Shown here piece after piece: positions 26,917-36,765 of a stretch of 64,000 nucleotides of DNA (position 1 is the first letter of the stretch; every line of letters starts with the position of its first letter). The translations under genes and the position numbers were made by a program. The DNA comes from Pseudomonas syringae. GTDB taxonomy: Bacteria > Pseudomonadota > Gammaproteobacteria > Pseudomonadales > Pseudomonadaceae. The notes under the pieces were generated by a model. That model was not told the origin of the DNA. It saw nothing but the letters and a program-made list of their open reading frames with translations, and did no database searches. The stretch is from NCBI RefSeq assembly GCF_023278085.1, contig NZ_CP066265.1:2448501-2512500 (forward strand), read 5' to 3'.

Positions 26917-29900
26917 ACAGTGTCAACATCAAGCGCGCTGCGAAAGTTGTTGGGCTGAGCCTGATTGCCTTGCTGCTGCTGGTGATTGTCAGCGCCGGCT
27001 TGCTACTGGGGACCCAGCCTGGCAGCCGTTGGGCGCTGGCCCGTGTGCCGGGGCTGCAACTGGACAACTTTCAGGGCCGGCTCGGCGGGCAGTGGAGTGC
27101 AGATCGACTCGTATGGCAGCAAGGCGAGGACCGCGTCGAGGTTCAATCTGCCGACGTCGAGTGGACGCCTGCCTGTCTGCTGAAAATGACGCTGTGCATC
27201 GACCGTTTGCATGCCGGACAAGTCCTGTTGCACTTCCCGCCGAGCGCCGAGCCTGGCAATAGCGGCCCTGTGAGTCTGCCAACGCTCAACCTGCCATTGG
27301 CCTTGAAACTGGCTGATGTACAGCTTGGCAGCCTGCAACTCGACGGCGTCGAACAGTTACGTGATTTGAAGCTGGCGGCGCACTGGACTGCTGAAGGCTT
27401 GCAGATCGACAGCGCGCACCTGCAGCGCGACGCGTTGGTGCTGGACCTCAACGGCCTGCTCAAGCCCGAAGGTGACTGGCCTTTGAGCGCCCAGGGTCAA
27501 CTGCAACTGCCGCCGCAGGACGGTCAGGCCTGGACGCTGGCGCTGGATATTCAGGGCGACGTGCTGAAGACCCTGCAACTCAAGGCGGACAGCAGCGGGT
27601 ATCTGCCTGGCGTCCTCACCGGAGAGTTGCAGCCGCTGGCCGAACATCTGCCCGCCCGGTTGAAACTGACCTCAGAGCACTTCAAGCCCAGTTCCGCATT
27701 GCCCGACACGCTGCAACTCGACCAGTTGCTGCTGACAGCCGAGGGCAATCTCGATGCGGGCTATCTGATTAACGGCACAGCCAGCCTGCCCGCCGAGAAA
27801 GGCCCGGTCGCGCTGGCATTGCAAGGGCGTGTGGACGCCAAGGGCGCAACCATCGCCGGGCTGGACCTCAGCGCCAGTGATCAGCAGCGTCTGGCCATCA
27901 ACGGCAAGCTGAATTGGCAAAACGGGTTTTCCGCTGATGCCAGCATCGACTGGCTGGACTTTCCCTGGCAGCGGCTTTATCCGTTGCCGTCCGAGCCGCA
28001 AGTCTCGCTGCACGCCTTCAAGGGCGAAATTTCTTACACCGATGGCAATTACCTGGGCAATTTCAACGCCAGCCTCAAAGGGCCGGCAGGGGCATTCACG
28101 CTGGTCAGCCCGTTCAGCGGTAATTTGCAGGAAGTTCATCTGCCGCAACTGGAGCTGGTCGCGGGGCAGGGCAAGGCCAGCGGCCACCTCAACCTGAAAT
28201 TCGCCGACGGCATTGGCTGGGACACGGCACTTGATCTGACTGCACTTGACCCTTCGTTCTGGGTCGCCGAACTTCCCGGCAAGCTGGCCGGTCCGTTGCG
28301 CAGCCAGGGACAGCTGAAGAATGAGCAGCTTGAACTGACCGCCGACCTGGATTTGAAGGGTCGCTTGCGGGGTCAGCCAGCGTTGCTGCAAGCCAAGGCT
28401 GATGGCCGTGATCAGCAATGGAACGTCAGCAGTCTGAATATCCGCCTGGGCGACAACCGCATTCAGGGCACTGGCAGTCTGCAACAGCGTCTGAAAGGCC
28501 AACTTGATCTTGATCTGCCGCGTCTGGGCCAGTTATGGCCGCGCTTGCAAGGGCAGATCAAAGGCCGGCTTGACCTGGCGGGTACACTGCAAGCCCCTGA
28601 GGGCAAATTGGCGTTACAGGGGAGCCAGCTTGCATTGCAGGACAATCGCCTGCAAAGCCTGACGCTCGACGCCAGACTTGATCCGGCGCAGCGCGCAACC
28701 ATCAACCTGAAGGGCGCAGGCATTCAGGCAGGCGATACGGCTTTGGGCACCTTGCAGCTCGACGGGCAGGGCACGCTCAAGGCCCAGCAATTGAAGCTCG
28801 ATCTGCAAGGCCCGCTGCTCAAACTGGCGATGGGGCTGGACGGCGGTCTCGATCAAGACAACTGGCGCGGTCGTCTGGCCAGCGGCACTGTGCAGAGCGG
28901 CGGCCAGAACTGGCGTCTGCAGCAACCGGCGAAGATCGAACGCCTCGCTGACGGCAAGCTCAACTTCGGCGCGCACTGCTGGGTTTCCGGGCCGGCCAGC
29001 CTGTGCGGCGGCGATCAGCGTCTGATGCCGGAGCCACGTATACGCTATCAATTGAAGAATTTTCCGCTCGACAGCCTCGCGCAGTGGATGCCCAAGGATT
29101 TCGCCTGGAAGGGCGCGCTGAATGCCGACGTTCAGCTCGATATCCCGGCGGCAGGCCCAAGCGGTCAGATCACGGTCGATGCCGGGGGCGGTACGCTGCG
29201 GGTTCGTAACAACGATCAATGGCTGGACTTCCCGTATCAGACGCTGAAACTCAGCAGCACCATGACCCCCAAACGCATCGACTCGCGTCTGGATTTCGAG
29301 GGCGGCAAGCTGGGCAGGCTGCTGTTGAATGCGCAGATCGACCCGTTGGCCAAAGACAAGACCCTGTCGGGCGACTTTAATCTCTCCGGGCTGGATATCT
29401 CGGTGGCACGGCCTTTCGCACCCACCGTGCAAAAACTCAACGGGCGCTTGAACGGCTCCGGTCGATTGTCGGGCAGTTTGCTGGCGCCGCTGGTAAATGG
29501 CAGCGTAAACCTTGATGGCGGTGAAGTCGCAGGGCCCGAGTTACCGATGGAGCTGCATGACCTCAAGGTCCAGGCGTTGATCGCAGGTGAAAGCGTGCAG
29601 ATCAACGGTGGCTGGAAAAGTGGCAGCGCAGGTCAGGGCACTATAGGCGGTCAGGTGGCCTGGGGGCAGAGCCTGATGGTGGGCGTCAGCCTCAAGGGTT
29701 CGCAGTTGCCGATCGACGTTGAACCGTACGCCGCCGTAGAAGCTTCCCCTGATCTGAAAATCTCCATGCAGGGCGAGCGGCTGGCCATCTCCGGCAAAGT
29801 GCTGGTGCCCAAGGGCACGATTACCGTGCGCGAGTTGCCACCGTCCACCGTCAAACTGTCGGGTGACACGGTGATTGTCGGCCAGCAGACCGAGCAGGGC

Positions 29901-30602
29901 ACGCCGCCGCTGGCGGTGGGCATGGATATCGACGTGATTGTCGGGCAGGACAAACTCAGCTTCAGCGGTTTCGGGCTAACGGCCAATCTGGCCGGCCGTG
30001 TACACATCGGTGACAACCTGGACACCCGTGGCGAACTGAATCTTAACGACGGACGCTATCGCGCCTATGGGCAGCGTTTGACCATCCGCAAAGCCAGGCT
30101 GCTTTTCGCCGGTCCTGTCGACCAGCCTTATCTGGATATCGAAGCCATCCGGCAGACGGATGACGTTATTGCGGGCATTCGTCTGACCGGTAGCGCCGAT
30201 CAGCCCACCACCGAAGTGTTCTCCGAACCGGCGATGAGTCAGGAGCAGGCCTTGTCGTATCTGGTCATGGGCAGGCCCTTGAGCACTTCCGGCGAAGACA
30301 ACAACATGGTCGCTCAGGCGGCGCTGGCGCTGGGTGTTGCGGGCAGCTCTTCGACCACCGGCAAACTCGCTGACAACCTCGGCATCAAGGATTTCGAACT
30401 GGATACGTCTGGCACGGGCGACAAGACCAATGTGGTGGCCAGCGGCAAGATCACCGAGAAGCTCAGCCTGCGTTACGGCGTGGGTGTTTTTGAACCGGCC
30501 AATACCATTGCCTTGCGCTACCTGCTGAGCAAACGGGTATACCTTGAGGCGGCGAGCGGTGTTGCCAGTTCGCTGGATATTTTCTATAAAAGGGACTTCT
30601 GA
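26913..30602 (+). CDS. tamB: Translocation and assembly module inner-membrane protein TamB
   Basis: The 1229-residue protein has an N-terminal membrane anchor (about 10-32, VVGLSLIALLLLVIVSAGLLLG), a very long repetitive beta-rich middle in which short Leu/Asp strands recur (the beta-taco groove of AsmA-like bridge proteins), and the C-terminal DUF490 region (about 890-1229, with RKARLLFAGPVDQPYLDIEAIRQTDDV and GVFEPANTIALRYLLSKRVYLEAASG). It spans the periplasm and partners TamA, and has been linked to lipid transport. It starts at GTG overlapping the tamA stop, so the two are translationally coupled. Confidence 0.94.
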   Translation: MNSVNIKRAAKVVGLSLIALLLLVIVSAGLLLGTQPGSRWALARVPGLQLDNFQGRLGGQWSADRLVWQQGEDRVEVQSADVEWTPACLLKMTLCIDRLHAGQVLLHFPPSAEPGNSGPVSLPTLNLPLALKLADVQLGSLQLDGVEQLRDLKLAAHWTAEGLQIDSAHLQRDALVLDLNGLLKPEGDWPLSAQGQLQLPPQDGQAWTLALDIQGDVLKTLQLKADSSGYLPGVLTGELQPLAEHLPARLKLTSEHFKPSSALPDTLQLDQLLLTAEGNLDAGYLINGTASLPAEKGPVALALQGRVDAKGATIAGLDLSASDQQRLAINGKLNWQNGFSADASIDWLDFPWQRLYPLPSEPQVSLHAFKGEISYTDGNYLGNFNASLKGPAGAFTLVSPFSGNLQEVHLPQLELVAGQGKASGHLNLKFADGIGWDTALDLTALDPSFWVAELPGKLAGPLRSQGQLKNEQLELTADLDLKGRLRGQPALLQAKADGRDQQWNVSSLNIRLGDNRIQGTGSLQQRLKGQLDLDLPRLGQLWPRLQGQIKGRLDLAGTLQAPEGKLALQGSQLALQDNRLQSLTLDARLDPAQRATINLKGAGIQAGDTALGTLQLDGQGTLKAQQLKLDLQGPLLKLAMGLDGGLDQDNWRGRLASGTVQSGGQNWRLQQPAKIERLADGKLNFGAHCWVSGPASLCGGDQRLMPEPRIRYQLKNFPLDSLAQWMPKDFAWKGALNADVQLDIPAAGPSGQITVDAGGGTLRVRNNDQWLDFPYQTLKLSSTMTPKRIDSRLDFEGGKLGRLLLNAQIDPLAKDKTLSGDFNLSGLDISVARPFAPTVQKLNGRLNGSGRLSGSLLAPLVNGSVNLDGGEVAGPELPMELHDLKVQALIAGESVQINGGWKSGSAGQGTIGGQVAWGQSLMVGVSLKGSQLPIDVEPYAAVEASPDLKISMQGERLAISGKVLVPKGTITVRELPPSTVKLSGDTVIVGQQTEQGTPPLAVGMDIDVIVGQDKLSFSGFGLTANLAGRVHIGDNLDTRGELNLNDGRYRAYGQRLTIRKARLLFAGPVDQPYLDIEAIRQTDDVIAGIRLTGSADQPTTEVFSEPAMSQEQALSYLVMGRPLSTSGEDNNMVAQAALALGVAGSSSTTGKLADNLGIKDFELDTSGTGDKTNVVASGKITEKLSLRYGVGVFEPANTIALRYLLSKRVYLEAASGVASSLDIFYKRDF

Positions 30603-30663
30603 CCAAGGCCGGGCGCTGACCTGTTGCCGGCGCTCGGCTCAACCGGTTTACCCTGTTAAAACA

Positions 30664-30679
30664 GTGTGATCCCTCACAC
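30664..30679. promoter_or_regulatory. GTGTGA-tccc-TCACAC dyad upstream of LysR gene
   Basis: A perfect 16-base dyad lies 29 bases before the LysR gene start. The half-sites look like CRP/Vfr halves, but the spacer is four bases rather than six, so a different regulator or autoregulation is as likely. It could also be a hairpin at the end of the tamB transcript. Confidence 0.35.
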
Positions 30680-30707
30680 ACTCCTTGAACTCAGGCTTCC
30701 GGTAATC

Positions 30708-31625
30708 ATGGATCGATTCAACGCCATGCGCGCATTCACCCGTATCGTCGAACTGGGCGGTTTTGCCAAGGCTGCCGACAGCCTGCACATGCCGCGCGCG
30801 TCAGTGACGGTTCTGATCAAGCAGCTGGAAGCGCATCTGGGTGTGCAATTGTTACAGCGCACTACGCGGCAGGTCAGTACCACGCCGGACGGCAAAGCCT
30901 ATTATCAGCGGTGCGTCAGCCTGCTTGCCGATCTGGACGACGCCGAAGCTGCCTTCTCGTCCAAGGGGGCTGAACCCAAGGGCTTGCTGCGCGTGGATTT
31001 GCCGGTGAGCCTGGGCCGTATGATCGTGATCCCGGCGTTGCCCGAGTTCACCCGGCGCTACCCGCAGGTAAGGCTTGAGATCGGCATGGGCGACCGGCCG
31101 GTCGACCTGATACGTGAAGGTGTGGATTGTGTGCTGCGCGCTGGCGATGCGCTGGATGACACGCTGGTCGCCAGGCCGCTGGGCAATCTGACCCAGATTA
31201 CCTGCGCCAGCCGAGACTATCTCGACAGATACGGCACGCCGCGGGATCTGCATGACCTGGCGCAGCATCAAGTCATTGAATATTTCTCGTCCAGCACCAG
31301 CAAACGTTATGGCCTGGAGTTCATGGCCGATGGCCTGGACAGTGATCACGGCATGACCTGTTCGGTGTCGGTCAACAGTGCGGAGGGGTATGTGGCCGCC
31401 TGCGAAGCGGGTTTCGGCCTGGTGCAGGTGCCTCGTTATCACATTGCCGCACAACTGCGCAGTGGTGCGCTGGTCGAGGTGTTACGCGAGTATCGCCCGC
31501 CGGCCCTGCCCTTGACCGCGCTTTATCCGCCGCATCGACAATTGTCGCGAAGAGTGCGGGTATTCGTCGATTGGCTGGTGGAGTTGTGCGCCCACCCAGA
31601 TATCAGGGACAGACTCGTTTCCTGA
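30708..31625 (+). CDS. LysR-family transcriptional regulator
   Basis: The 305-residue protein has a LysR N-terminal winged helix (MDRFNAMRAFTRIVELGGFAKAADSLHMPRASVTVLIKQLEAHLG) of the large CrgA/PtrR-like subgroup and an effector-binding domain from about 90 (GLLRVDLPVSLGRMIVIPALPEF). The ATG at 30708 starts where family alignment begins. Upstream in-frame codons have no support. No divergent partner gene exists; tpx follows on the same strand after 89 bases, so the target is not evident. The tpx upstream region contains a TCGGA-attc-TCCGA dyad at 31632-31645. Confidence 0.88.
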   Translation: MDRFNAMRAFTRIVELGGFAKAADSLHMPRASVTVLIKQLEAHLGVQLLQRTTRQVSTTPDGKAYYQRCVSLLADLDDAEAAFSSKGAEPKGLLRVDLPVSLGRMIVIPALPEFTRRYPQVRLEIGMGDRPVDLIREGVDCVLRAGDALDDTLVARPLGNLTQITCASRDYLDRYGTPRDLHDLAQHQVIEYFSSSTSKRYGLEFMADGLDSDHGMTCSVSVNSAEGYVAACEAGFGLVQVPRYHIAAQLRSGALVEVLREYRPPALPLTALYPPHRQLSRRVRVFVDWLVELCAHPDIRDRLVS

Positions 31626-31714
31626 GCAAATTCGGAATTCTCCGATATAGGCCAGAAGCCACTTTCGTGTTTAACTTCCGGCTCTTTACCCATTTTCAAT
31701 AAGGAATGTGTTTC

Positions 31715-32215
31715 ATGGCTCAAGTGACTCTCAAAGGCGGTCCGGTTCAAGTCAATGGCGAGCTGCCTGCCGCTGGCAAGAAGGCACCTGCTTTTACGCT
31801 GACCGCTGCCAACCTGTCCGACGTGACCCTGGCCGATTTTGCAGGCAAGCGCAAAGTGCTGAACATCTTTCCGAGTGTCGATACGCCGACCTGCGCCACA
31901 TCGGTCCGCAAGTTCAATGCCCAGGCAAACGAACTGAGCAATGCCGTGGTCCTGTGCATCTCCGCCGACCTGCCTTTCGCCCAGGCACGCTTCTGCGGCT
32001 CTGAAGGTCTGGAAAACGTGCAGAATCTTTCCTCGTTCCGCAGTGCCGATTTCAGCCAGCACTATGGCGTTGCTATTGCCGACGGCCCATTGAAAGGCCT
32101 GACCGCACGCGCGGTAGTCGTGCTCGACGAAAACGACAATGTCCTGCACAGCGAACTGGTCAAGGAAATTGCCGAAGAGCCGAACTACGACGCTGCACTG
32201 GCTGTATTGAAGTAA
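31715..32215 (+). CDS. tpx: Thiol peroxidase (atypical 2-Cys peroxiredoxin)
   Basis: The 166-residue thioredoxin-fold enzyme reduces peroxides in the periplasm or cytoplasm using thioredoxin. The peroxidatic cysteine is Cys60 in [16 protein letters not shown] and the resolving cysteine Cys94 in [12 protein letters not shown], the spacing typical of Tpx. The ATG at 31715 follows AAGGAA. A strong terminator follows, so it is a single-gene unit, perhaps reading through from the LysR gene. Confidence 0.96.
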   Translation: MAQVTLKGGPVQVNGELPAAGKKAPAFTLTAANLSDVTLADFAGKRKVLNIFPSVDTPTCATSVRKFNAQANELSNAVVLCISADLPFAQARFCGSEGLENVQNLSSFRSADFSQHYGVAIADGPLKGLTARAVVVLDENDNVLHSELVKEIAEEPNYDAALAVLK

Positions 32216-32232
32216 CGTTCCGCAACACATTG

Positions 32233-32262
32233 ACGGCCTGATACCACTCAGGCCGTTATTCT
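32233..32262 (+). terminator. Intrinsic terminator after tpx
   Basis: Nine-base perfect arms (acggcctga / tcaggccgt) around a taccac loop, followed by a short tattctgttc tract, starting 18 bases after the tpx stop. Confidence 0.75.
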
Positions 32263-32365
32263 GTTCGTGCTTTATACGTTTATTAAGTAAGGGCTTGGTA
32301 AAGGCGCTTTGCTTGTCACGTATCTGTGCTTATTGTTCTGCCTTCTGAACAACCCCCCACCCGTA

Positions 32366-33658
32366 ATGGTTGATTTATTCATGCAATTGTCTGGCCCCCG
32401 TAAATCCCGTCGCTGGTTGATCAGTTTGTTGGTCCTTGTGGTCATCGTTGTCCTGTGCTGGTGGCTATGGCCTGCATCGACACCCGGCAAGGGGGCCGAG
32501 AGCAAGAAGGCGGGTGCCGGCCGACCTGGTTTCGGTGCCTCGGCGGTGGCTGTCCCGGTGCGTGTAGCTCCAGCGACCGAGGGCGATTTTCCGATCTACT
32601 ACAAGGCGCTCGGTACTGTGACGGCGATGAACACCATCAATGTGCGCAGCCGGGTGGCGGGGGAACTGGTCAAGATCTACTTCCAGGAAGGGCAGATGGT
32701 CAAGGCCGGTGATCTGTTGGCAGAAATCGACCCACGCAGCTATCAAGTCGCCTTGCAGCAGGCCGAAGGCACGCTGGCCACCAATCAGGCGTTGCTCAAG
32801 AATGCTCAGCTTGATGTGCAGCGTTATCGCGGGCTGTTTGCCGAAGACAGTATCGCCAAGCAGACGCTGGACACCGCCGAGTCACTGGTGAATCAGTACC
32901 AGGGCACGATCAAGACCAACCAGGCAGCGGTGGCTGAAGCGAAGCTGAACCTGGACTTTGCCCGTATCCGGTCTCCGATTGCGGGCCGGGTGGGCCTCAA
33001 ACAGCTGGATGTCGGCAATCTGGTTGCCGCCAACGACACCACGGCGCTGGCGGTGATTACCCAGACCCAGCCCATTTCGGTCAACTTCACACTGCCTGAG
33101 AAAGACCTGTCCAAGGTCATCGCCCGTTATCGCACCGGCGAAAAGCTGCCCGTCGAAGCGTGGGACCGTGGCGACACGAAAATGCAGGCGACCGGTGTGC
33201 TCGCCAGCCTCGACAACCAGATCGACGTGGCGACCGGCACCCTGAAGTTCAAGGCCCGTTTCGATAACGGCGACGAAATCCTGTTCCCCAACCAGTTCGT
33301 CAACGTGCGCCTGCGTGCGGACACGCTTCGCCAGGCGATTCTGGTGCCAACGGCGGCCGTGCAGTTTGGTACCGACGGCACGTTCGTCTATGTGCTGGAC
33401 GGCGACAAGAAGGTCAAACTCAAGCTGCTGAAAACCGGTCCAAGCGACGAAACGTCGACGGTGATCACCGAAGGCCTGGCTGCGGGCGAGCGGGTGGTGC
33501 TCGAAGGCACGGATCGACTGCGTGATGGCGCTGAAGTGGAAGTGGTCAACGACAGCAAGGATGTACCGGCAAGCCCGGTTGAGAAGTTGCACGGCAAGCC
33601 GGGCAGCGGCACTGACAAGTCGGCAGTGCTTGGCAAGGTGGAAAAACCAAACGTATGA
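32366..33658 (+). CDS. muxA: RND efflux periplasmic adaptor MuxA (MdtA-like)
   Basis: The roughly 430-residue membrane-fusion protein has an N-terminal membrane anchor (about 20-40, [20 protein letters not shown]), a lipoyl/barrel-sandwich domain ([40 protein letters not shown]), an alpha-hairpin (about 115-180) and beta-barrel/membrane-proximal domains. It is the periplasmic adaptor joining MuxBC to OpmB. The start is uncertain: ATG at 32366 or 32381, neither with a clear ribosome-binding site. The stop overlaps the muxB ATG (ATGA). Confidence 0.9.
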   Translation: MVDLFMQLSGPRKSRRWLISLLVLVVIVVLCWWLWPASTPGKGAESKKAGAGRPGFGASAVAVPVRVAPATEGDFPIYYKALGTVTAMNTINVRSRVAGELVKIYFQEGQMVKAGDLLAEIDPRSYQVALQQAEGTLATNQALLKNAQLDVQRYRGLFAEDSIAKQTLDTAESLVNQYQGTIKTNQAAVAEAKLNLDFARIRSPIAGRVGLKQLDVGNLVAANDTTALAVITQTQPISVNFTLPEKDLSKVIARYRTGEKLPVEAWDRGDTKMQATGVLASLDNQIDVATGTLKFKARFDNGDEILFPNQFVNVRLRADTLRQAILVPTAAVQFGTDGTFVYVLDGDKKVKLKLLKTGPSDETSTVITEGLAAGERVVLEGTDRLRDGAEVEVVNDSKDVPASPVEKLHGKPGSGTDKSAVLGKVEKPNV

Positions 33659-36600
33659 ACATGTCGCGCCTGTTCATCCTGCGTCCGGTAGCCACTACGT
33701 TGAGCATGCTGGCCATCGTCCTGGCCGGTCTCATCGCTTACACCTTGCTGCCGGTTTCGGCCTTGCCGCAGGTGGACTATCCGACCATTCGCGTGATGAC
33801 GCTGTACCCCGGTGCCAGCCCGCAGGTAATGACCAGTTCGGTGACTGCGCCGCTGGAGCGCCAGTTCGGGCAAATGCCCGGGCTTACCCAGATGGCGTCC
33901 ACCAGTTCGGGTGGCGCCTCGGTGATCACCCTGCGTTTCAGCCTCGAAATCAATATGGATGTGGCCGAGCAGCAAGTGCAGGCAGCGATCAATGCGGCCA
34001 CCAACCTGCTGCCGACCGATCTTCCGGCCCCGCCGGTGTACAACAAGGTGAACCCGGCCGACACGCCGGTGCTGACCCTGGCCATCACCTCCAAAACCAT
34101 GCTGTTGCCCAAACTGAATGATCTGGTCGATACGCGCATGGCACAGAAGATTTCGCAGATCAGCGGCGTCGGTATGGTCAGTATTGCGGGCGGGCAGCGT
34201 CAGGCAGTCAGGATCAAGGTCAATCCCGAGGCGTTGGCGGCCAACAGCCTCAATCTGTCCGACGTGCGCACGCTCATCAGCGCGTCCAACGTCAATCAGC
34301 CCAAGGGCAACTTTGACGGGCCGACCCGGGTATCGATGCTCGACGCCAACGATCAGCTCAAGTCCCCCGAGGAATATGCCAACCTGATTCTGGCCTACAA
34401 GGACGGCGCGCCGTTGCGCCTGAAAGACGTCGCGGAAATTGTCGGCGGTGCAGAGAACGAACGACTGGCTGCCTGGGCCAATCGCAGTCAGGCTGTCTTG
34501 CTTAATATTCAACGGCAGCCGGGTGCCAACGTGATCGAGGTCGTCGACCGGATCAAGGCCATGCTGCCGGGGATCACCAATAACCTTCCGGCAGGCCTCG
34601 ACGTGGTGGTGTTGACTGACCGTACCCAGACCATTCGGGCGTCGGTGGCCGATGTTCAGCATGAATTGCTGATCGCCATCGTGCTGGTGGTGCTGGTGAC
34701 GTTCCTGTTCCTGCGTCGCTTCAGCGCGACCATCATCCCGTCGATTGCTGTGCCGCTGTCGCTGGTCGGGACGTTCGGCGTCATGTACCTCGCCGGTTTC
34801 TCGATCAACAACCTGACACTGATGGCGATGACCATCGCCACCGGTTTCGTGGTGGACGACGCCATCGTGATGCTGGAAAACATCTCCCGGCACATCGAGG
34901 AAGGCGAAACGCCGATGCAGGCTGCGCTGAAGGGCGCAAAGCAGATCGGCTTCACCCTGATTTCCCTGACCCTGTCGCTGATTGCAGTGCTGATCCCGCT
35001 GCTGTTCATGGCGGATGTAGTGGGGCGCCTGTTTCGCGAGTTTGCCATCACCCTGGCGGTTGCCATCCTCATCTCGCTGGTGGTCTCGCTGACGCTGACT
35101 CCGATGATGTGCGCGCGTCTGCTCAAGCGTGAGCCGAAAGAGGAAGACCAGAGCCGTTTCTACAAGGCCAGTGGTGCGTGGATCGACTGGCTGATTGATC
35201 TGTATGCCGGCAGGCTGCGCTGGGTACTCAAGCATCAGCCACTGACCCTGCTGGTTGCCATCGCCACGCTGGGCCTGACGGTACTGCTGTACATCGCGGT
35301 GCCCAAGGGCTTCTTTCCGGTGCAGGATACCGGCGTCATCCAGGGCATTTCCGAAGCGCCGCAATCCGTTTCGTTTGCGGCCATGAGCGAGCGCCAGCAG
35401 GCGCTGGCGGACATTGTTCTTCAGGACCCGGCGGTGGTCAGCCTGTCCTCGTACATTGGTGTGGACGGCGACAATGCGACGCTCAACAGCGGACGCCTGC
35501 TGATCAACCTCAAGCCGCATGGTGAACGTGATCTCACGGCAAGCGAAGTCATCCAGCGCCTGCAGCCGCAGGTCGACAAACTGTCGGACATCCGTCTGTT
35601 CATGCAGCCGGTACAGGACCTGACCATCGAAGACCGGGTCAGCCGTACCCAGTATCAGTTCAGCATGTCATCCCCCGATGCCGAGCTGCTGAGCAAGTGG
35701 AGCCAGACGCTGGTCGACGCGCTGGGCAAGCGTTCCGAGCTGACCGACGTGGCCAGTGACCTGCAGGACAAGGGGTTGCAGGTGTATCTGAATATCGATC
35801 GCGACGCAGCCAGCCGGGTCGGCGTGACGGTGGCCAATATCACCGATGCGCTGTATGACGCATTCGGCCAGCGGCAGATATCAACCATTTACACTCAGGC
35901 CAGCCAGTACCGCGTGGTCTTGCAGGCGGCGTCCGCCAGTGAGCTCGGTCCTGCCGCACTTGAACAGATCCACGTCAAGACCACTGACGGTGCACAGGTC
36001 AAACTGTCGAGTCTGGCGCGGGTCGAGCAGCGTCAGGCACAGCTGGCGATTACCCACCTCGGGCAGTTTCCGGCGGTGATGATGTCCTTCAACCTTGCCC
36101 CCGGCGTTGCGTTGGGCAAGGCCGTGGAAGTGATCGAGCAGGTGCAGAAGGACATCGGTATGCCGATTGGCGTGCAGACCCGGTTCCAGGGCGCGGCCGA
36201 AGCATTTCAGGCCTCGCTGTCCAGCACCCTGTTGTTGGTGCTGGCGGCGGTGGTGACCATGTATATCGTGCTGGGCGTGCTCTACGAGAGCTACATCCAC
36301 CCGATCACCATCCTCTCGACACTGCCTTCGGCGGCGGTCGGCGCCTTGCTGGCGCTGTTGATCAGCGGCAACGATCTGGGAATGATCGCGATCATCGGCA
36401 TCATTCTGCTGATCGGCATCGTCAAGAAGAACGCGATCATGATGATCGACTTCGCTCTGGATGCCGAACGCAATCGCGGCGTCGACCCGGAAACGGCGAT
36501 TTACGAAGCAGCGCTGCTGCGCTTCCGGCCGATTCTGATGACCACCCTGGCGGCGTTGTTCGGTGCCGTTCCGCTGATGCTGGCGAGCGGCTCCGGCGCC

Positions 36601-36765
36601 GAGTTGCGCCAGCCGCTGGGTCTGGTGATGGTCGGTGGCCTGCTGCTCAGCCAGGTCCTGACGCTGTTTACCACGCCAGTGATCTATCTGTATTTCGACC
36701 GTCTCGGTCAGCGCTGGAGTCGTAAACCCGCTGCCCCGGACCGCTCGCAACAGGCTGACGCATGA
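33655..36765 (+). CDS. muxB: RND efflux inner-membrane transporter MuxB (MdtB-like)
   Basis: The 1036-residue hydrophobe/amphiphile RND pump protein has two six-helix halves and two large periplasmic loops. FIKRPVAT-type opening is visible as [17 protein letters not shown], and TM4 carries the proton-relay pair in [23 protein letters not shown]. The C-terminal half has IGIIDGLIG-like [23 protein letters not shown] with the essential Lys/Asn region. It pairs with MuxC to form a heterotrimer. Translation is coupled to muxA and muxC by four-base overlaps. Confidence 0.94.
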   Translation: MNMSRLFILRPVATTLSMLAIVLAGLIAYTLLPVSALPQVDYPTIRVMTLYPGASPQVMTSSVTAPLERQFGQMPGLTQMASTSSGGASVITLRFSLEINMDVAEQQVQAAINAATNLLPTDLPAPPVYNKVNPADTPVLTLAITSKTMLLPKLNDLVDTRMAQKISQISGVGMVSIAGGQRQAVRIKVNPEALAANSLNLSDVRTLISASNVNQPKGNFDGPTRVSMLDANDQLKSPEEYANLILAYKDGAPLRLKDVAEIVGGAENERLAAWANRSQAVLLNIQRQPGANVIEVVDRIKAMLPGITNNLPAGLDVVVLTDRTQTIRASVADVQHELLIAIVLVVLVTFLFLRRFSATIIPSIAVPLSLVGTFGVMYLAGFSINNLTLMAMTIATGFVVDDAIVMLENISRHIEEGETPMQAALKGAKQIGFTLISLTLSLIAVLIPLLFMADVVGRLFREFAITLAVAILISLVVSLTLTPMMCARLLKREPKEEDQSRFYKASGAWIDWLIDLYAGRLRWVLKHQPLTLLVAIATLGLTVLLYIAVPKGFFPVQDTGVIQGISEAPQSVSFAAMSERQQALADIVLQDPAVVSLSSYIGVDGDNATLNSGRLLINLKPHGERDLTASEVIQRLQPQVDKLSDIRLFMQPVQDLTIEDRVSRTQYQFSMSSPDAELLSKWSQTLVDALGKRSELTDVASDLQDKGLQVYLNIDRDAASRVGVTVANITDALYDAFGQRQISTIYTQASQYRVVLQAASASELGPAALEQIHVKTTDGAQVKLSSLARVEQRQAQLAITHLGQFPAVMMSFNLAPGVALGKAVEVIEQVQKDIGMPIGVQTRFQGAAEAFQASLSSTLLLVLAAVVTMYIVLGVLYESYIHPITILSTLPSAAVGALLALLISGNDLGMIAIIGIILLIGIVKKNAIMMIDFALDAERNRGVDPETAIYEAALLRFRPILMTTLAALFGAVPLMLASGSGAELRQPLGLVMVGGLLLSQVLTLFTTPVIYLYFDRLGQRWSRKPAAPDRSQQADA

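Noticed and set aside
32309-32365. N-terminal extension of MuxA
   Set aside because: The extra hydrophobic residues precede the normal membrane anchor and the family usually begins near 32366 or 32381.
33388-35520. 710-codon minus-strand frame opposite muxB
   Set aside because: Antisense to an RND pump gene, rich in Gln/His/Arg, no recognisable domain.
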